This document shows, piece by piece, positions 24,616 to 33,368 of a stretch of DNA of 64,000 nucleotides. Source of the DNA: Isosphaera pallida ATCC 43644 (GTDB lineage: Bacteria > Planctomycetota > Planctomycetia > Isosphaerales > Isosphaeraceae); the NCBI RefSeq assembly GCF_000186345.1, contig NC_014962.1:4678450-4742449 (forward strand), read 5' to 3'. Position 1 is the stretch's first letter. Each line of letters opens with the position of its first letter. Position numbers and translations under genes: made by a program. The notes under the pieces are model-generated. The model had not been told where the DNA came from, did no database searches, and saw nothing but the letters and a program-made list of their open reading frames with translations.

Positions 24616-24717
24616 TCCGTGGTGCTGGTCATGTTTGAGTCGCCCCCGGCGTGTCGTCAGGGCCGGGTGTCGGCAATGGTCCCCCGATGTTCCGACGAAG
24701 ACGAGACGGTACAAACG

Positions 24718-25545
24718 ATGTCCAACGAGTTGCGGATCGAAGACCTGCGCGTCGCCATCGAAGGTAAGGAAATCCTCAAGGGTGTGAGCCTGACAGTACG
24801 TCAAGGCGAGGTCCACGCCCTGATGGGCCCCAACGGTTCGGGCAAAAGTACCTTGAGCTACGCCCTGATGGGGCACCCCAGCTATGAGGTGACCGGCGGC
24901 TCGGTGTTGCTCAACGGCTGCAACCTGTTGGAGATGGAGGCCGACGAGCGAGCCAAGGCTGGGTTGTTCTTGGCGTTTCAGTATCCCACGGCGATCCCCG
25001 GCGTGACCGTGGCCAACTTCCTGCGGCATGCTGTCACCAACATCCGCCACCCCGACCGCAAGGAGGGCGAGGATCTCATCCCGATGCGCGAGTTCCGCAA
25101 GGAACTGCGCGCAGTGATGGACGAACTGGGGATCGACCCCGAGTTTGCCCGCCGCTACCTCAACGACGGCTTCTCCGGCGGCGAGAAGAAGCGGGCTGAG
25201 GTATTGCAACTGGCAATGCTCAAACCGGCCTTCGCCATTCTGGACGAAACCGACTCGGGCCTGGACATCGACGCGGTGCGTCTGGTCTCCGAAGGGGTCA
25301 ACCGGGTTGTCCAGCGCGAGGGGACCGGAGTGTTGGTGATCACCCACTACCAACGCATTCTCAACTACATCAAGCCCCAATTCGTCCATATCCTGCTGGG
25401 CGGCCGAATCGTCGAACGCGGCGGTCCTGAACTCGTCGAGATTCTGGAGCGCGACGGCTACGACTGGGTGCGTGCCAAGCATCCAGTCGAGGCCCGCGAG
25501 GCCGAGGAGCTCGAAGCGGCCCACGCTGGCGCGGACTCGTTCTGA
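24718..25545 (+). CDS. sufC: SufC, Fe-S assembly ATPase
   Basis: 275 residues from the ATG at 24718, which begins MSNELRIEDLRVAIEG as SufC proteins do; upstream in-frame ATGs add an unconserved leader. Walker A is GPNGSGKSTLSYALMGH, the Q-loop region is FLAFQYPTAIPGV, the signature is FSGGEKKRAEVLQL, Walker B is FAILDETDSGLDIDA and the switch His is VITHYQRIL. These SufC-specific forms separate it from transport ATPases. It is a soluble ATPase that drives the SufBC2D scaffold. It leads the structural genes, with sufB 111 bases downstream. The C-terminal tail rich in Glu/Ala (about 20 residues) is slightly longer than usual. Confidence 0.96.
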   Translation: MSNELRIEDLRVAIEGKEILKGVSLTVRQGEVHALMGPNGSGKSTLSYALMGHPSYEVTGGSVLLNGCNLLEMEADERAKAGLFLAFQYPTAIPGVTVANFLRHAVTNIRHPDRKEGEDLIPMREFRKELRAVMDELGIDPEFARRYLNDGFSGGEKKRAEVLQLAMLKPAFAILDETDSGLDIDAVRLVSEGVNRVVQREGTGVLVITHYQRILNYIKPQFVHILLGGRIVERGGPELVEILERDGYDWVRAKHPVEAREAEELEAAHAGADSF

Positions 25546-25656
25546 CCCAACCGAACTCGACTCGACCAGGATCGATCGACCTTCGCCGCCCCTTCCTTTC
25601 TTCGTCCCCGTCCATCCCCGTTTGATCCGCCACGTTTTCCACGGAGGAACGCCGCC

Positions 25657-27078
25657 ATGTCCACCGATCTCGATCTCGCCAGTCAGGTTGCCGGTATCAA
25701 CGAAAGTTACAAGTACGGGTTCCGCGACAGCGAAGACCATTACGCCTTCAAGTCGGGCAAAGGTCTCACCGAGGAGACGGTCCACCAAATCTCCGAGATG
25801 AAGAACGAGCCGGACTGGATGCGCGAGTTCCGGCTCAAGAGCCTAGCCGCCTTCCGGGCGAAGCCGCTGCCCACCTGGGGCGGCGACCTGTCGGAACTCG
25901 ACTTCGACGACATTCACTACTTCGTCAAGGCAACCGACCGCCAAGGCAAGAGCTGGGACGACGTGCCCGCCGAAATCAAGAACACTTTCGACCGTCTGGG
26001 CATCCCCGAAGCCGAACGCAAGTTCCTGGCGGGCGTCGGAGCCCAGTACGAATCCGAGGTGGTCTACCATTCGCTGCGCGAGGACCTGGCCGCCAAGGGA
26101 GTCATCTTCGTTGACACCGACACCGCGGTTCGGGACTATCCTGACCTGGTCCGCGAATACTTCGGGACGATCATCCCCTACACCGACAACAAGTTCGCCG
26201 CGCTCAATTCGGCGGTCTGGTCAGGTGGATCATTTGTGTACATCCCGGCTGGCGTCAAGGTAGACATTCCGCTTCAGGCCTACTTCCGGATCAACGCCGA
26301 GAACATGGGCCAGTTCGAACGGACCCTCATCATCGTCGAGGAAGGAGCCCAGGTCCACTACGTCGAGGGCTGCACTGCGCCAATCTACACCTCCGAATCG
26401 CTGCACTCGGCGGTGGTGGAGATTATCGTCAAGAAGGGCGGGCGGTGCCGCTACACCACGATCCAGAACTGGGCCAACAACATTTACAACTTGGTCACCA
26501 AGCGGGCTGTGGCGCAGGAGGACGCCCTGATGGAGTGGGTGGACGGCAACCTCGGCAGCCGCTTGACCATGAAATACCCTGCCGTCTACCTGACGGGTCC
26601 CGGCGCGCGGGGCGAGATTCTCTCAATCGCCTTCGCGGGCAAGGGCCAGCATCAGGACGCCGGCGGTAAGGTGGTTCACGCCGCGCCCCACACCTCCTCG
26701 CGGATCATCTCCAAGAGCATCAGCAAGGACGGCGGACGCTCCAGCTATCGCGGATTGCTCAAGGTGGTGGACGGAGCCAAGGGATCCAAGAGCAACGTGG
26801 TCTGCGATGCCCTGATCCTCGACCCCCGCAGCCGCTCCGACACCTATCCCACGATCGAGATCGACGAGGAAGACGCCAAGATCGGCCACGAAGCCAGTGT
26901 CTCCAAGATCGGCGAGGAGCAGCTGTTCTACCTGATGAGCCGAGGCCTCTCCGAAGCGGAAGCCTCAACCTTGATCGTGAGCGGCTTCATCGAGCCCTTG
27001 GTCAAGGAACTGCCGATGGAATACGCCGTTGAGATGAACAAGCTCATCGAACTTCAGATGGAAGGCTCGGTGGGTTAA
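25657..27078 (+). CDS. sufB: SufB, Fe-S scaffold subunit
   Basis: A 473-residue protein with the GGAGGAA ribosome site eight bases ahead of its ATG. It has the standard SufB features: [20 protein letters not shown] early, [38 protein letters not shown] with the conserved Cys, [43 protein letters not shown] and the C-terminal [31 protein letters not shown]. SufB forms the beta-helix core on which the nascent cluster is built with sulfur delivered by a sulfurtransferase partner. It sits between sufC and sufD, the usual order. Length is normal for the family, and nothing looks truncated. Confidence 0.97.
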   Translation: MSTDLDLASQVAGINESYKYGFRDSEDHYAFKSGKGLTEETVHQISEMKNEPDWMREFRLKSLAAFRAKPLPTWGGDLSELDFDDIHYFVKATDRQGKSWDDVPAEIKNTFDRLGIPEAERKFLAGVGAQYESEVVYHSLREDLAAKGVIFVDTDTAVRDYPDLVREYFGTIIPYTDNKFAALNSAVWSGGSFVYIPAGVKVDIPLQAYFRINAENMGQFERTLIIVEEGAQVHYVEGCTAPIYTSESLHSAVVEIIVKKGGRCRYTTIQNWANNIYNLVTKRAVAQEDALMEWVDGNLGSRLTMKYPAVYLTGPGARGEILSIAFAGKGQHQDAGGKVVHAAPHTSSRIISKSISKDGGRSSYRGLLKVVDGAKGSKSNVVCDALILDPRSRSDTYPTIEIDEEDAKIGHEASVSKIGEEQLFYLMSRGLSEAEASTLIVSGFIEPLVKELPMEYAVEMNKLIELQMEGSVG

Positions 27079-27316
27079 GTTGAGTTGGAGAGCGCCGAAT
27101 CCGCCGCCTCTCTCCTCCTTCACTTTTTCCTCAATCGCTAACCCCGGTCAATTCCGCTTAGGCGACCTGCGCCGCGCTCGTCTTTCCTGGCCACGGGTTG
27201 GGACGGGCGTGGCGGGCTCTGACGCCGTTTCCCGAATACGCCACCGGTCAAGCTGGTTTGGTTGCGTCCTGTTGACGGATTCTCTTCCCTCGTTCCCTGG
27301 TTTCTTCTGAATCAAT

Positions 27317-28708
27317 ATGTCTTCCATCGTCACCCGCTCTGCCACTGGATTCCACGCCGATGCCCTCGCTGCGTTCCTGGAGGGACGCGACGAGCCCTCC
27401 TGGTTCGGCGACCGCCGCCGGGCCGCGTTCGAGCGGTTTATCCAGACCCCTCTGCCCACCCTCCGCGACGAGGAGTGGCGACGCACCGATTTGAGGGGCC
27501 TCAAGCTCGACCAATTCGGCCCGGTCGCCGGTGGGCCTGCCTCCCCGTCCGAGGCGCTTTCGGCCTCGCCGGCTTGGTCCACCTTGGCGGAGACCCACGG
27601 GGCCGAGTTCGGTGTGCATCACCGCGACGGACGCCCCGCCACTCACCCTGCGTCCGCCCCCGAGTTGCCCGCGGGCGTGGTCTTTACCGATCTGGCCACC
27701 GCCCTCAAGCGCCACCCCGACCTCATTCAACGCCACCTGGGACACGCCATCGACACCCAGGCCGACGCCTTCGCCCTGCTTCAATCCGCCTTTGTCTCTG
27801 GCGGCGTGGCGCTGTACGTTCCCCAAGGCGTCAAGCTCGACCATCCTTTGTTCCACCTGATCGAACTGGGACCGGACGGACGAAGTGACTTCAACCACAC
27901 CTTGGTGATTCTGGAAAAGGGGGCCGAGGCCACCTTCATCCAAGAGACCGCCTCGACCCAGCGTCCTGACAAGACCCCGGCCCTGCATGTGGGCGCGGTC
28001 GAATTGTTCGTGGGCGAACGGGCCAAACTTCGATTTGTGAACATTCAGAACTGGGACCGCCAAACCTGGCACTTCAGCCGAGAACGCGCCGTCGTCGCCG
28101 CCGAAGGCGCGCTGCAGTGGACTGTGGGCGGCCTCGGCGCGCGGCTGGCCAAGGTCAACCAAGATGTCGCCCTCGCCGGTCCCCGCGCCCGCGCTCAGGT
28201 CAATGGGGTGCTGTTCACCACCGGACGCCAACACCTAGCCTACTTCACCCGCCAGGACCACCAAGCCCCCCAGACCACCAGCGACCTACTCTACAAGGGA
28301 GGGTTGACCGACCACTCGCGCCTCGTCTGGAAAGGCATGATCCGAGTCGAACCAGATGCCCAGAAGACCGACGCCTACCAGAAAAACGACAGCCTCATCC
28401 TCTCCCCACATGCTCGCTCCGACTCGATTCCGGGTCTGGAAATCGAGGCTAACGACGTGCGCTGCACCCACGGCGCAACCGCCGGTCCCATCGATCCGGA
28501 GATGCTATTCTACTGCCGCTCGCGTGGACTGGGTCGAGAGGAGTCGGTTCGGTTGATTGTCGAGGGATTCTTCGCTAACGTGTATGACCGTATCAGTTTG
28601 GAGTCGGCCCGCGCGACCCTGGAAACCGTGGTGGCCCAGCGTTTCGCCGAATCGGTCGGCCTGCCCGCCGACGCGATCGCCGCCTCCCTCGCCCGCGAGA
28701 AAGCGTAA
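27317..28708 (+). CDS. sufD: SufD, Fe-S scaffold subunit
   Basis: A 463-residue SufB paralogue. The N-terminal helical domain has the FQTP-like PTLRDEEWRRTDLRGLKL. The beta-helix core then carries GGVALYVPQGVKLDHPLFHL, FVNIQNWDRQTWHFSRERA and FTTGRQHLAYFTRQDHQAPQTTSDLLYKG. The C-terminus holds KNDSLILSPHARSDSIPGLEIEANDVRCTHGATAGPID, with the conserved Cys/His pair of SufD, and LIVEGFFANV. It pairs with SufB in the SufBC2D complex and helps iron entry. A 238-base gap separates it from sufB, wider than usual, with no gene recognised in it. Confidence 0.95.
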   Translation: MSSIVTRSATGFHADALAAFLEGRDEPSWFGDRRRAAFERFIQTPLPTLRDEEWRRTDLRGLKLDQFGPVAGGPASPSEALSASPAWSTLAETHGAEFGVHHRDGRPATHPASAPELPAGVVFTDLATALKRHPDLIQRHLGHAIDTQADAFALLQSAFVSGGVALYVPQGVKLDHPLFHLIELGPDGRSDFNHTLVILEKGAEATFIQETASTQRPDKTPALHVGAVELFVGERAKLRFVNIQNWDRQTWHFSRERAVVAAEGALQWTVGGLGARLAKVNQDVALAGPRARAQVNGVLFTTGRQHLAYFTRQDHQAPQTTSDLLYKGGLTDHSRLVWKGMIRVEPDAQKTDAYQKNDSLILSPHARSDSIPGLEIEANDVRCTHGATAGPIDPEMLFYCRSRGLGREESVRLIVEGFFANVYDRISLESARATLETVVAQRFAESVGLPADAIAASLAREKA

Positions 28709-28966
28709 CGCGGCGGCCGTCCCACGCTCACAACGTCTCCGCTCCGTCCGCTCCCCTCTTGCAGCATTCCCCAGGCCGATTCGCCCCTCTTGGCCGTTGT
28801 GGCGTCTCGGCCCATCGAGGCCGTCGATCCGCCGCGTTCGCCTTCCCCTCTGTCCTGATCCGACCACGGCTAAGCGTCGGCGGGCCCAAGGGGGACCGGA
28901 CCACGTTTCGCTCCCGACGCCGCGGCCTGCTTCGCCTTATGCTCTTCTTCGGAGTCATCGTATCCC

Positions 28967-29833
28967 ATGTCCAGCGGACCCGCTGATTATGCCCATCCTG
29001 AGGTTCTGGTCTCCACCGACTGGGTTCAGAACCATCTGGCCGATCCCTCGGTTCGCATCGTCGAAAGCGACGAGGATGTCCTGCTCTACGACCTGGGACA
29101 TATCCCCGGCGCGGTCAAAATCGACTGGCACAGCGACCTGCAGGACCAGCTAATTCGAGACTACATCAATATCCCCGCCTTTGAGGCACTCTGCTCCCGC
29201 TGCGGCATCGCCAACGACACCACCGTGGTCTTCTACGGCGACAAGTCGAACTGGTGGGCCTGCTACGCCTTCTGGACCTTCCAACTCTTCGGCCACGATC
29301 GCTGCAAAGTCATGAACGGCGGCCGCAAACTCTGGATCGATCAAGGCCGCCAACTGACCACCGCCAAACCATCCTACCCTCCCACCACCTACAAGGTCAC
29401 CGCCAACCGCGAGGCCGAGATTCGCGCCTTCCGCGACGATGTATTGGCCCACCTTCAAGCCAAAAAACCCCTGGTGGATGTGCGGAGTTTCAAAGAATAT
29501 ACCGGCGAATTGCTCCACATGGAGGAATACCCCCAGGAAGGTAGCCTGCGCGGCGGACACATCCCAGGCGCTCGGAACATCCCCTGGAGCCTGTGCGTCC
29601 GCGAGGACGGCACCTTTAAGTCGGCCGAGGAGCTTCGTGCCCTCTTCGAGGGCGAGCACGGCCTCAAACCCCAAGACGACATCGTGGCTTACTGCCGCAT
29701 CGGTGAACGCTCCAGCTTGACTTGGTTCGTCCTGACCCACCTGCTGGGATACCCCCGGGTGCGCAACTACGACGGCTCTTGGACCGAGTGGGGGAACCTG
29801 GTGCGGGTTCCCATCGCCAAGGGACCCGAATGA
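28967..29833 (+). CDS. Two-domain rhodanese (thiosulfate/3-mercaptopyruvate sulfurtransferase)
   Basis: A 288-residue protein of two rhodanese domains. The N-terminal one has [39 protein letters not shown] and no catalytic Cys. The C-terminal one has [24 protein letters not shown] and the active-site loop [12 protein letters not shown], with Cys at about residue 243. The CRxGER loop matches the thiosulfate sulfurtransferase type more than the CGSGVTA mercaptopyruvate type. It can carry persulfide sulfur from thiosulfate or a related donor. Its place between sufD and sufE, where a cysteine desulfurase (sufS) normally stands, suggests that it feeds sulfur to SufE; that link is inference. Confidence 0.9.
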   Translation: MSSGPADYAHPEVLVSTDWVQNHLADPSVRIVESDEDVLLYDLGHIPGAVKIDWHSDLQDQLIRDYINIPAFEALCSRCGIANDTTVVFYGDKSNWWACYAFWTFQLFGHDRCKVMNGGRKLWIDQGRQLTTAKPSYPPTTYKVTANREAEIRAFRDDVLAHLQAKKPLVDVRSFKEYTGELLHMEEYPQEGSLRGGHIPGARNIPWSLCVREDGTFKSAEELRALFEGEHGLKPQDDIVAYCRIGERSSLTWFVLTHLLGYPRVRNYDGSWTEWGNLVRVPIAKGPE

Positions 29834-29925
29834 CCCGGCGGCCCGACGCGGTACGCCCATCCACGCGTCCCACACCCGCCGCCCCCGCCCCGACCCCTCC
29901 CTGATTCCACCCCCCACCCCGAAGG

Positions 29926-30393
29926 ATGGCCACCGTGACCAACGCCCTGGACGAGATTATAGAGGAATTGCGCGCGGCCGACCGCGAGGAGCGGATCGAA
30001 CTGCTGCTCGACTACGCGCGGCGGTTGCCCGAATTGCCACCCCGCCTGGCGGCGCTGCGCGACGCGGGTCACCGGGTCGAGGAGTGCCAGTCGCCTGTTT
30101 ACCTCTTCGTCGAAGCAGTGGACAATCGACCCCGCCTTTACGCCGACGCACCAATGGAAGCTCCCAGCGTGCGCGGCTTCGTCGCGCTGCTGCTGGAAGG
30201 TCTACGCGACGCTAGCTTCGAGCAGATCATGACCTTGCCCAACGACTTGGTCCAACAAGCAGGCCTGGTCGAAATCCTGGGACTCCTTCGCGTCAAGGGT
30301 CTCTCCGGCGTGTTGCATCGCCTCAAGCGCGAAGCGGCCCGCGTCGCCGCCGAAGCCGGTGTCGCAGCCAACACCGTGGCGACCGCCCGCTGA
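29926..30393 (+). CDS. sufE: SufE-family sulfur acceptor protein
   Basis: A 155-residue protein. The core shows LLLDYARRLPELPPRL and GHRVEECQSPVYLFVE with the acceptor Cys at about residue 54, equal to Cys51 of E. coli SufE, then FVALLLEGL and LGLLRVKGLSGVLHRLKREA, the standard C-terminal helices. SufE takes persulfide sulfur from a donor enzyme and hands it to SufB. The AAGG preceding the first ATG is too close to it, so the GTG three codons later, giving MTNALDEIIEEL, may be the true start. It follows the rhodanese by 92 bases. Confidence 0.93.
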   Translation: MATVTNALDEIIEELRAADREERIELLLDYARRLPELPPRLAALRDAGHRVEECQSPVYLFVEAVDNRPRLYADAPMEAPSVRGFVALLLEGLRDASFEQIMTLPNDLVQQAGLVEILGLLRVKGLSGVLHRLKREAARVAAEAGVAANTVATAR

Positions 30394-30528
30394 GGTGTTC
30401 CAAGCCGAATCAACCCTATCCATTCCGTCCCACACGGATTCGACCCAACCCCCCCTCCACCGCCTCAGTCGGACCACTTACCGCTCAACCTGTTTGACGT
30501 TCATCTTAGCACAAGATGGTTTCTTGCC

Positions 30529-30852
30529 ATGAGTTCCAGTACATTTATCGATGTCGCCGATTTGAATGACCTGCCGCCTGGGGGACATCTGCTGGTCGAA
30601 CATGACGGCCAGTCACTTGCTCTGTTCAACATCGACGGCACGGTTTATGCCATCGAGGATCTCTGTACCCACGACGGCGGCCCCCTGGTGGAAGGCGAGA
30701 TCCACGGTTATGAAGTCACCTGCTCGCGTCATGGCGCGCGGTTTGATGTGCGAACCGGAAAAGCGCTTTGTATGCCGGCGGTGGAGGATATCCGCACCTT
30801 CCCCGTCGAGATCCGCGACGGTCGGATCCTGGTGTGCCTCGACGAAGATTGA
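30529..30852 (+). CDS. Rieske-type [2Fe-2S] ferredoxin
   Basis: A 107-residue soluble protein. The two ligand pairs are Cys46-His48 in LCTHDGGPL and Cys65-His68 in CSRHGARFDVRTG, the Rieske arrangement C-x-H and C-x2-H. The tail PAVEDIRTFPVEIRDGRILV is typical of dioxygenase/nitrite-reductase-like Rieske ferredoxins. Such proteins pass electrons to oxygenases or, in suf clusters, probably serve as an electron source or client in cluster assembly. Here it stands between sufE and sufT with the same orientation, which argues for a shared transcript. Its partner reductase is not in the window. Confidence 0.93.
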   Translation: MSSSTFIDVADLNDLPPGGHLLVEHDGQSLALFNIDGTVYAIEDLCTHDGGPLVEGEIHGYEVTCSRHGARFDVRTGKALCMPAVEDIRTFPVEIRDGRILVCLDED

Positions 30853-31080
30853 GCATCCCTCTCTCTCCTCCAACCCACCCAATCGGGTCGCGTCGCATTG
30901 TGTTGACTCGATTTGGAATCGAATCCCCCTCGTCAATCGAATCCCCTTGGTCGTTGGCCGGGCTACATCGGACGCGACGAATCCTGCCCGGGTTCCGAAT
31001 GTTCCTCCTCTCCAATAAACTGGGAGCGTGGTCGTCGAGTTTCCCCGCCCAGCGGCCCTCGTATGCGGAGCCCTCTTCCA

Positions 31081-31391
31081 TGCCACTGCCCGATCAGGAT
31101 ACGATTATCGACGCCCTCAAGACGGTCACGGACCCGGAACTGGGTGTGAACATCGTGGATCTTGGTTTGGTCTACACCATCCAGGCCCGCGAGGAGGAAG
31201 GTGAGATCGACGTGGAAATGACCTTGACCTCGCCCGCCTGCCCCGCCGGTCCCCAGATCCTCCGCGACGCCACCGACGCCTTGGAAAACCTCGAAGGCGT
31301 CTCCAAAGCCAACGTGCGTTTGGTGATGTCCCCCCCTTGGTCGATGGAGCGAATGACCGACGACGCCCGCGACCAATTGGGGATCTTCTAA
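31081..31391 (+). CDS. sufT: SufT / MIP18-type Fe-S assembly factor (DUF59)
   Basis: A 103-residue protein started at the ATG at 31081, which matches the family's usual beginning; the longer frame from 30768 covers the preceding spacer. The DUF59 hallmarks are DALKTVTDPELGVNIVDLGLVY, MTLTSPACPAGPQI with the conserved Cys54, and the terminal PPWSMERMTDDARDQLGIF. Members help load or carry iron-sulfur clusters to client proteins. Position at the end of the suf cluster fits. The gap of 228 bases after the Rieske gene is wide, but orientation is kept and no terminator is evident. Confidence 0.93.
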
Positions 31392-31739
31392 GCCAAGCCA
31401 AGCCAAGCCGGATCCTCGTCGTTCGCTCGTTCCCCGCGGCCGGGGTGGCTCGATGGATCAAGCCGCCCGGTTTGATTGACTTCCGTTCCGATCGGTTCCG
31501 CACCGGCCGCGACGCCCCCCTTCTCCGCGTCGCGGCGAGTCGCGCTTGACGAGACGATCTTCAGCGACCGCCTCGACGCCGTCGTGAGCCCCCTCGGCTT
31601 GGAGCGCGTTTGGGATCCCCGGCGTTCGGCCAGGGTTACCTCGTCCACCGCGACTCGCCGTCCCGCCTCCCCTCCCCGTGCGTTGCCGCCTTCGCTCCGA
31701 TCGCCTTCGACCCCCGCAAGAGGGTCGCGGAGCTCCGTT
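31392..31739 (+). other. Leader region before the second phosphofructokinase gene
   Basis: About 350 bases. It opens with a short GCCAA pentamer repeat (about 31391-31410). The downstream gene's frame is open back to 31476, but that stretch is Pro/Arg/Ser-rich and has no family homology, so it is treated as non-coding leader. No clear promoter seen. Confidence 0.45.
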
Positions 31740-32771
31740 ATGAATCTCGGCATCCTCACCGGCGGCGGTGACTGTCCCGGACTCAACGCCGTCATCCGCG
31801 CGGTCGTCCAGCGCGTTCATCAGGCCGGTTTCTCAACGCTGGGTATCCTCGAAGGCTGGAAAGGTCTCATCCAGGACGCCACCCTGCCCCTCACCCCCGA
31901 CCGCACCGACGGCCTGATCGGTCAAGGCGGAACCATCCTGGGCTCCTCGCGCACCAACCCCTTCAAAGACGCCGACCGCGACCTGCCCCGCCTCCTGGAA
32001 AACCTCAAACGCCACCGCCTGGACGGACTCATCGTCGTCGGCGGCGACGACACCCTGGGCGTGGCCCATCGCCTTAAACGCGACCACGACGTGGCCGTCG
32101 TGGGCGTGCCCAAGACCATCGACAACGACCTGAATGTGACGGAGTTCACCTTCGGATTCGACACGGCGGTCAATATCGTGATGGAGGCGATCGACCGACT
32201 GCGCACCACCGCCGAAAGCCATCGCCGAGTCATGGTGGTCGAGACCATGGGCCGTCAAACCGGCTGGATCGCCGCGTTCGCCGGCATCGCCGTCGGAGCC
32301 GACTACATCCTGGTCCCTGAAGTCCCCGCCGACCTCGACCACTGCTGCGACGTGCTGACCCGCCGTCGCGCCCAGGGCAAACACCACGGAATCGTGGTCG
32401 TTTCCGAAGGGGTCCAGCTTCTCCATAGCGGCCTGATCTCGCAGTACGACGAACTCGACTCCTTCGGCCATCCCCGGCCCACCGGAATCGGCCCCCTTAT
32501 CGCCCGGATCATCGAAGACCTCACCAACATCGAAACACGCGCGGTCATCCTGGGACACCTCCAACGCGGCGGCGCGCCAACCGCTTCGGACCGCATCCTC
32601 GCCACCCGGATGGGACTTGCAGCCGCCGACCTGGCGCTGCATCATCACTTCGGCCGACTCGTAGCCCTCCACCAAGGTCGGATCGTCGATGTGCCGCTCG
32701 ACCAGTCCGTCACCGAGATCCGCAAACTCGACCCAAGTTATTACGAGGCCGCGTCCGCCTTCTTTCGGTGA
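31740..32771 (+). CDS. pfkA: 6-phosphofructokinase, PPi-type motifs (short form)
   Basis: A 343-residue enzyme from the ATG at 31740, giving MNLGILTGGGDCPGLNAVIR, the exact family start. The donor site has GGDDT at residues 101-105 and PKTIDND at 124-130. In characterised enzymes the Asp of GGDD together with the Lys of PKTIDND goes with pyrophosphate, while ATP enzymes have GGDG and PGTIDND. The rest is standard: MGRQTGW, a fructose 6-phosphate site in VVSEGVQL, and LGHLQRGGAPTASDR. It is a cytosolic glycolytic enzyme. A second PPi-type gene lies near the start of the window, so no ATP-type enzyme is visible here. The donor call is by motif only. Confidence 0.9.
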   Translation: MNLGILTGGGDCPGLNAVIRAVVQRVHQAGFSTLGILEGWKGLIQDATLPLTPDRTDGLIGQGGTILGSSRTNPFKDADRDLPRLLENLKRHRLDGLIVVGGDDTLGVAHRLKRDHDVAVVGVPKTIDNDLNVTEFTFGFDTAVNIVMEAIDRLRTTAESHRRVMVVETMGRQTGWIAAFAGIAVGADYILVPEVPADLDHCCDVLTRRRAQGKHHGIVVVSEGVQLLHSGLISQYDELDSFGHPRPTGIGPLIARIIEDLTNIETRAVILGHLQRGGAPTASDRILATRMGLAAADLALHHHFGRLVALHQGRIVDVPLDQSVTEIRKLDPSYYEAASAFFR

Positions 32772-32896
32772 GCCGCCGCCTTCCCCCTGCTCGTAGTCGC
32801 TTCTCCGTATTCGTGGCGATTGCAGCGCGGGTCGGGCGAACTTGGATCAGGCCATCGGATTATCCATGTGGTTTCAATTCCGGAGATTTTCCCACC

Positions 32897-33037
32897 ATGC
32901 GCTCGTTGTCGCTCTTGCTCCTCGTTCTCGTCTCCGCCTTGGCTCCGCTGGGCTGTGGCGGCTCCCAACCGGAAACCAAACCCGCCCAACCCCTCACGCC
33001 CGAGCAGGAAAAGCAAGGTCCGCCCCCCGCGATGTAA
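32897..33037 (+). CDS. Tiny predicted lipoprotein
   Basis: 46 residues: a hydrophobic signal MRSLSLLLLVLVSALAPL followed by GCGGSQ, where the Cys fits a lipobox-like LGC, then a short Pro/Gln/Glu-rich tail ending QGPPPAM. Processing would leave a peptide of about 27 residues anchored to a membrane by its lipid. Such miniature lipoproteins are common in planctomycete genomes, often unnoticed. It sits 125 bases after the phosphofructokinase gene on the same strand. The in-frame extension upstream to 32768 is not supported. Function unknown. Confidence 0.6.
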   Translation: MRSLSLLLLVLVSALAPLGCGGSQPETKPAQPLTPEQEKQGPPPAM

Positions 33038-33074
33038 AAGTTTCCCCCCTCTCCGTTCGCGTTTCGGCGTGAAC

Positions 33075-33103
33075 TTGACGACAGCTGGTACGCGAATTAC
33101 ATT
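33075..33103 (+). promoter_or_regulatory. Sigma70-type promoter for the DUF1559 gene
   Basis: TTGACG at 33075-33080 and TACATT at 33098-33103 with the ideal 17-base spacer. It is 266 bases before the start codon, leaving a long leader that contains the hairpin at 33108-33140. Confidence 0.55.
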
Positions 33104-33107
33104 TCGA

Positions 33108-33140
33108 TCGCTCGTTGTCCAAGCGAGGCACAACGAGCGA
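33108..33140 (+). promoter_or_regulatory. Perfect 11-bp inverted repeat just after the promoter
   Basis: TCGCTCGTTGT and ACAACGAGCGA pair perfectly around an 11-base loop; one further A-T pair extends the stem to twelve. It begins about five bases after the -10 box, so it would be near the 5' end of the transcript, as an operator or a stabilising 5' hairpin. Confidence 0.55.
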
Positions 33141-33368
33141 TTCCACCAATATCGGTTCGTGCCCGTGACATGAGCTAAGCGTCGTTTCAGCTCAGTTCAT
33201 GCCTCTGACGATCTCCACGGTTCCACTCATCGCCTCCCGACCCTTTCCTAGCTTGCTTTCTTGGCGACGTGGCTCCCTTGGCATATCCCTCATCACGGCG
33301 ACCCGAACTGATCCTCTCTCCTCACCTCCATTCAAGTCGCGGACCAATCTCACATCGGAGACACGCCT

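Larger units (their letters stand above)
33038..33368 (+). other. Promoter-bearing spacer before the DUF1559 gene
   Basis: About 330 bases containing the promoter and inverted repeat listed separately, plus a smaller hairpin (TGAGCT...AGCTCA, near 33172-33195). No gene is recognised in it. Confidence 0.5.

Noticed and set aside
31476-31739. N-terminal extension of 88 codons on the short phosphofructokinase
   Set aside because: The extension is Pro/Arg/Ser-rich and unlike any family member; the ATG at 31740 starts exactly at the conserved MNLGILTGGGDCPG.
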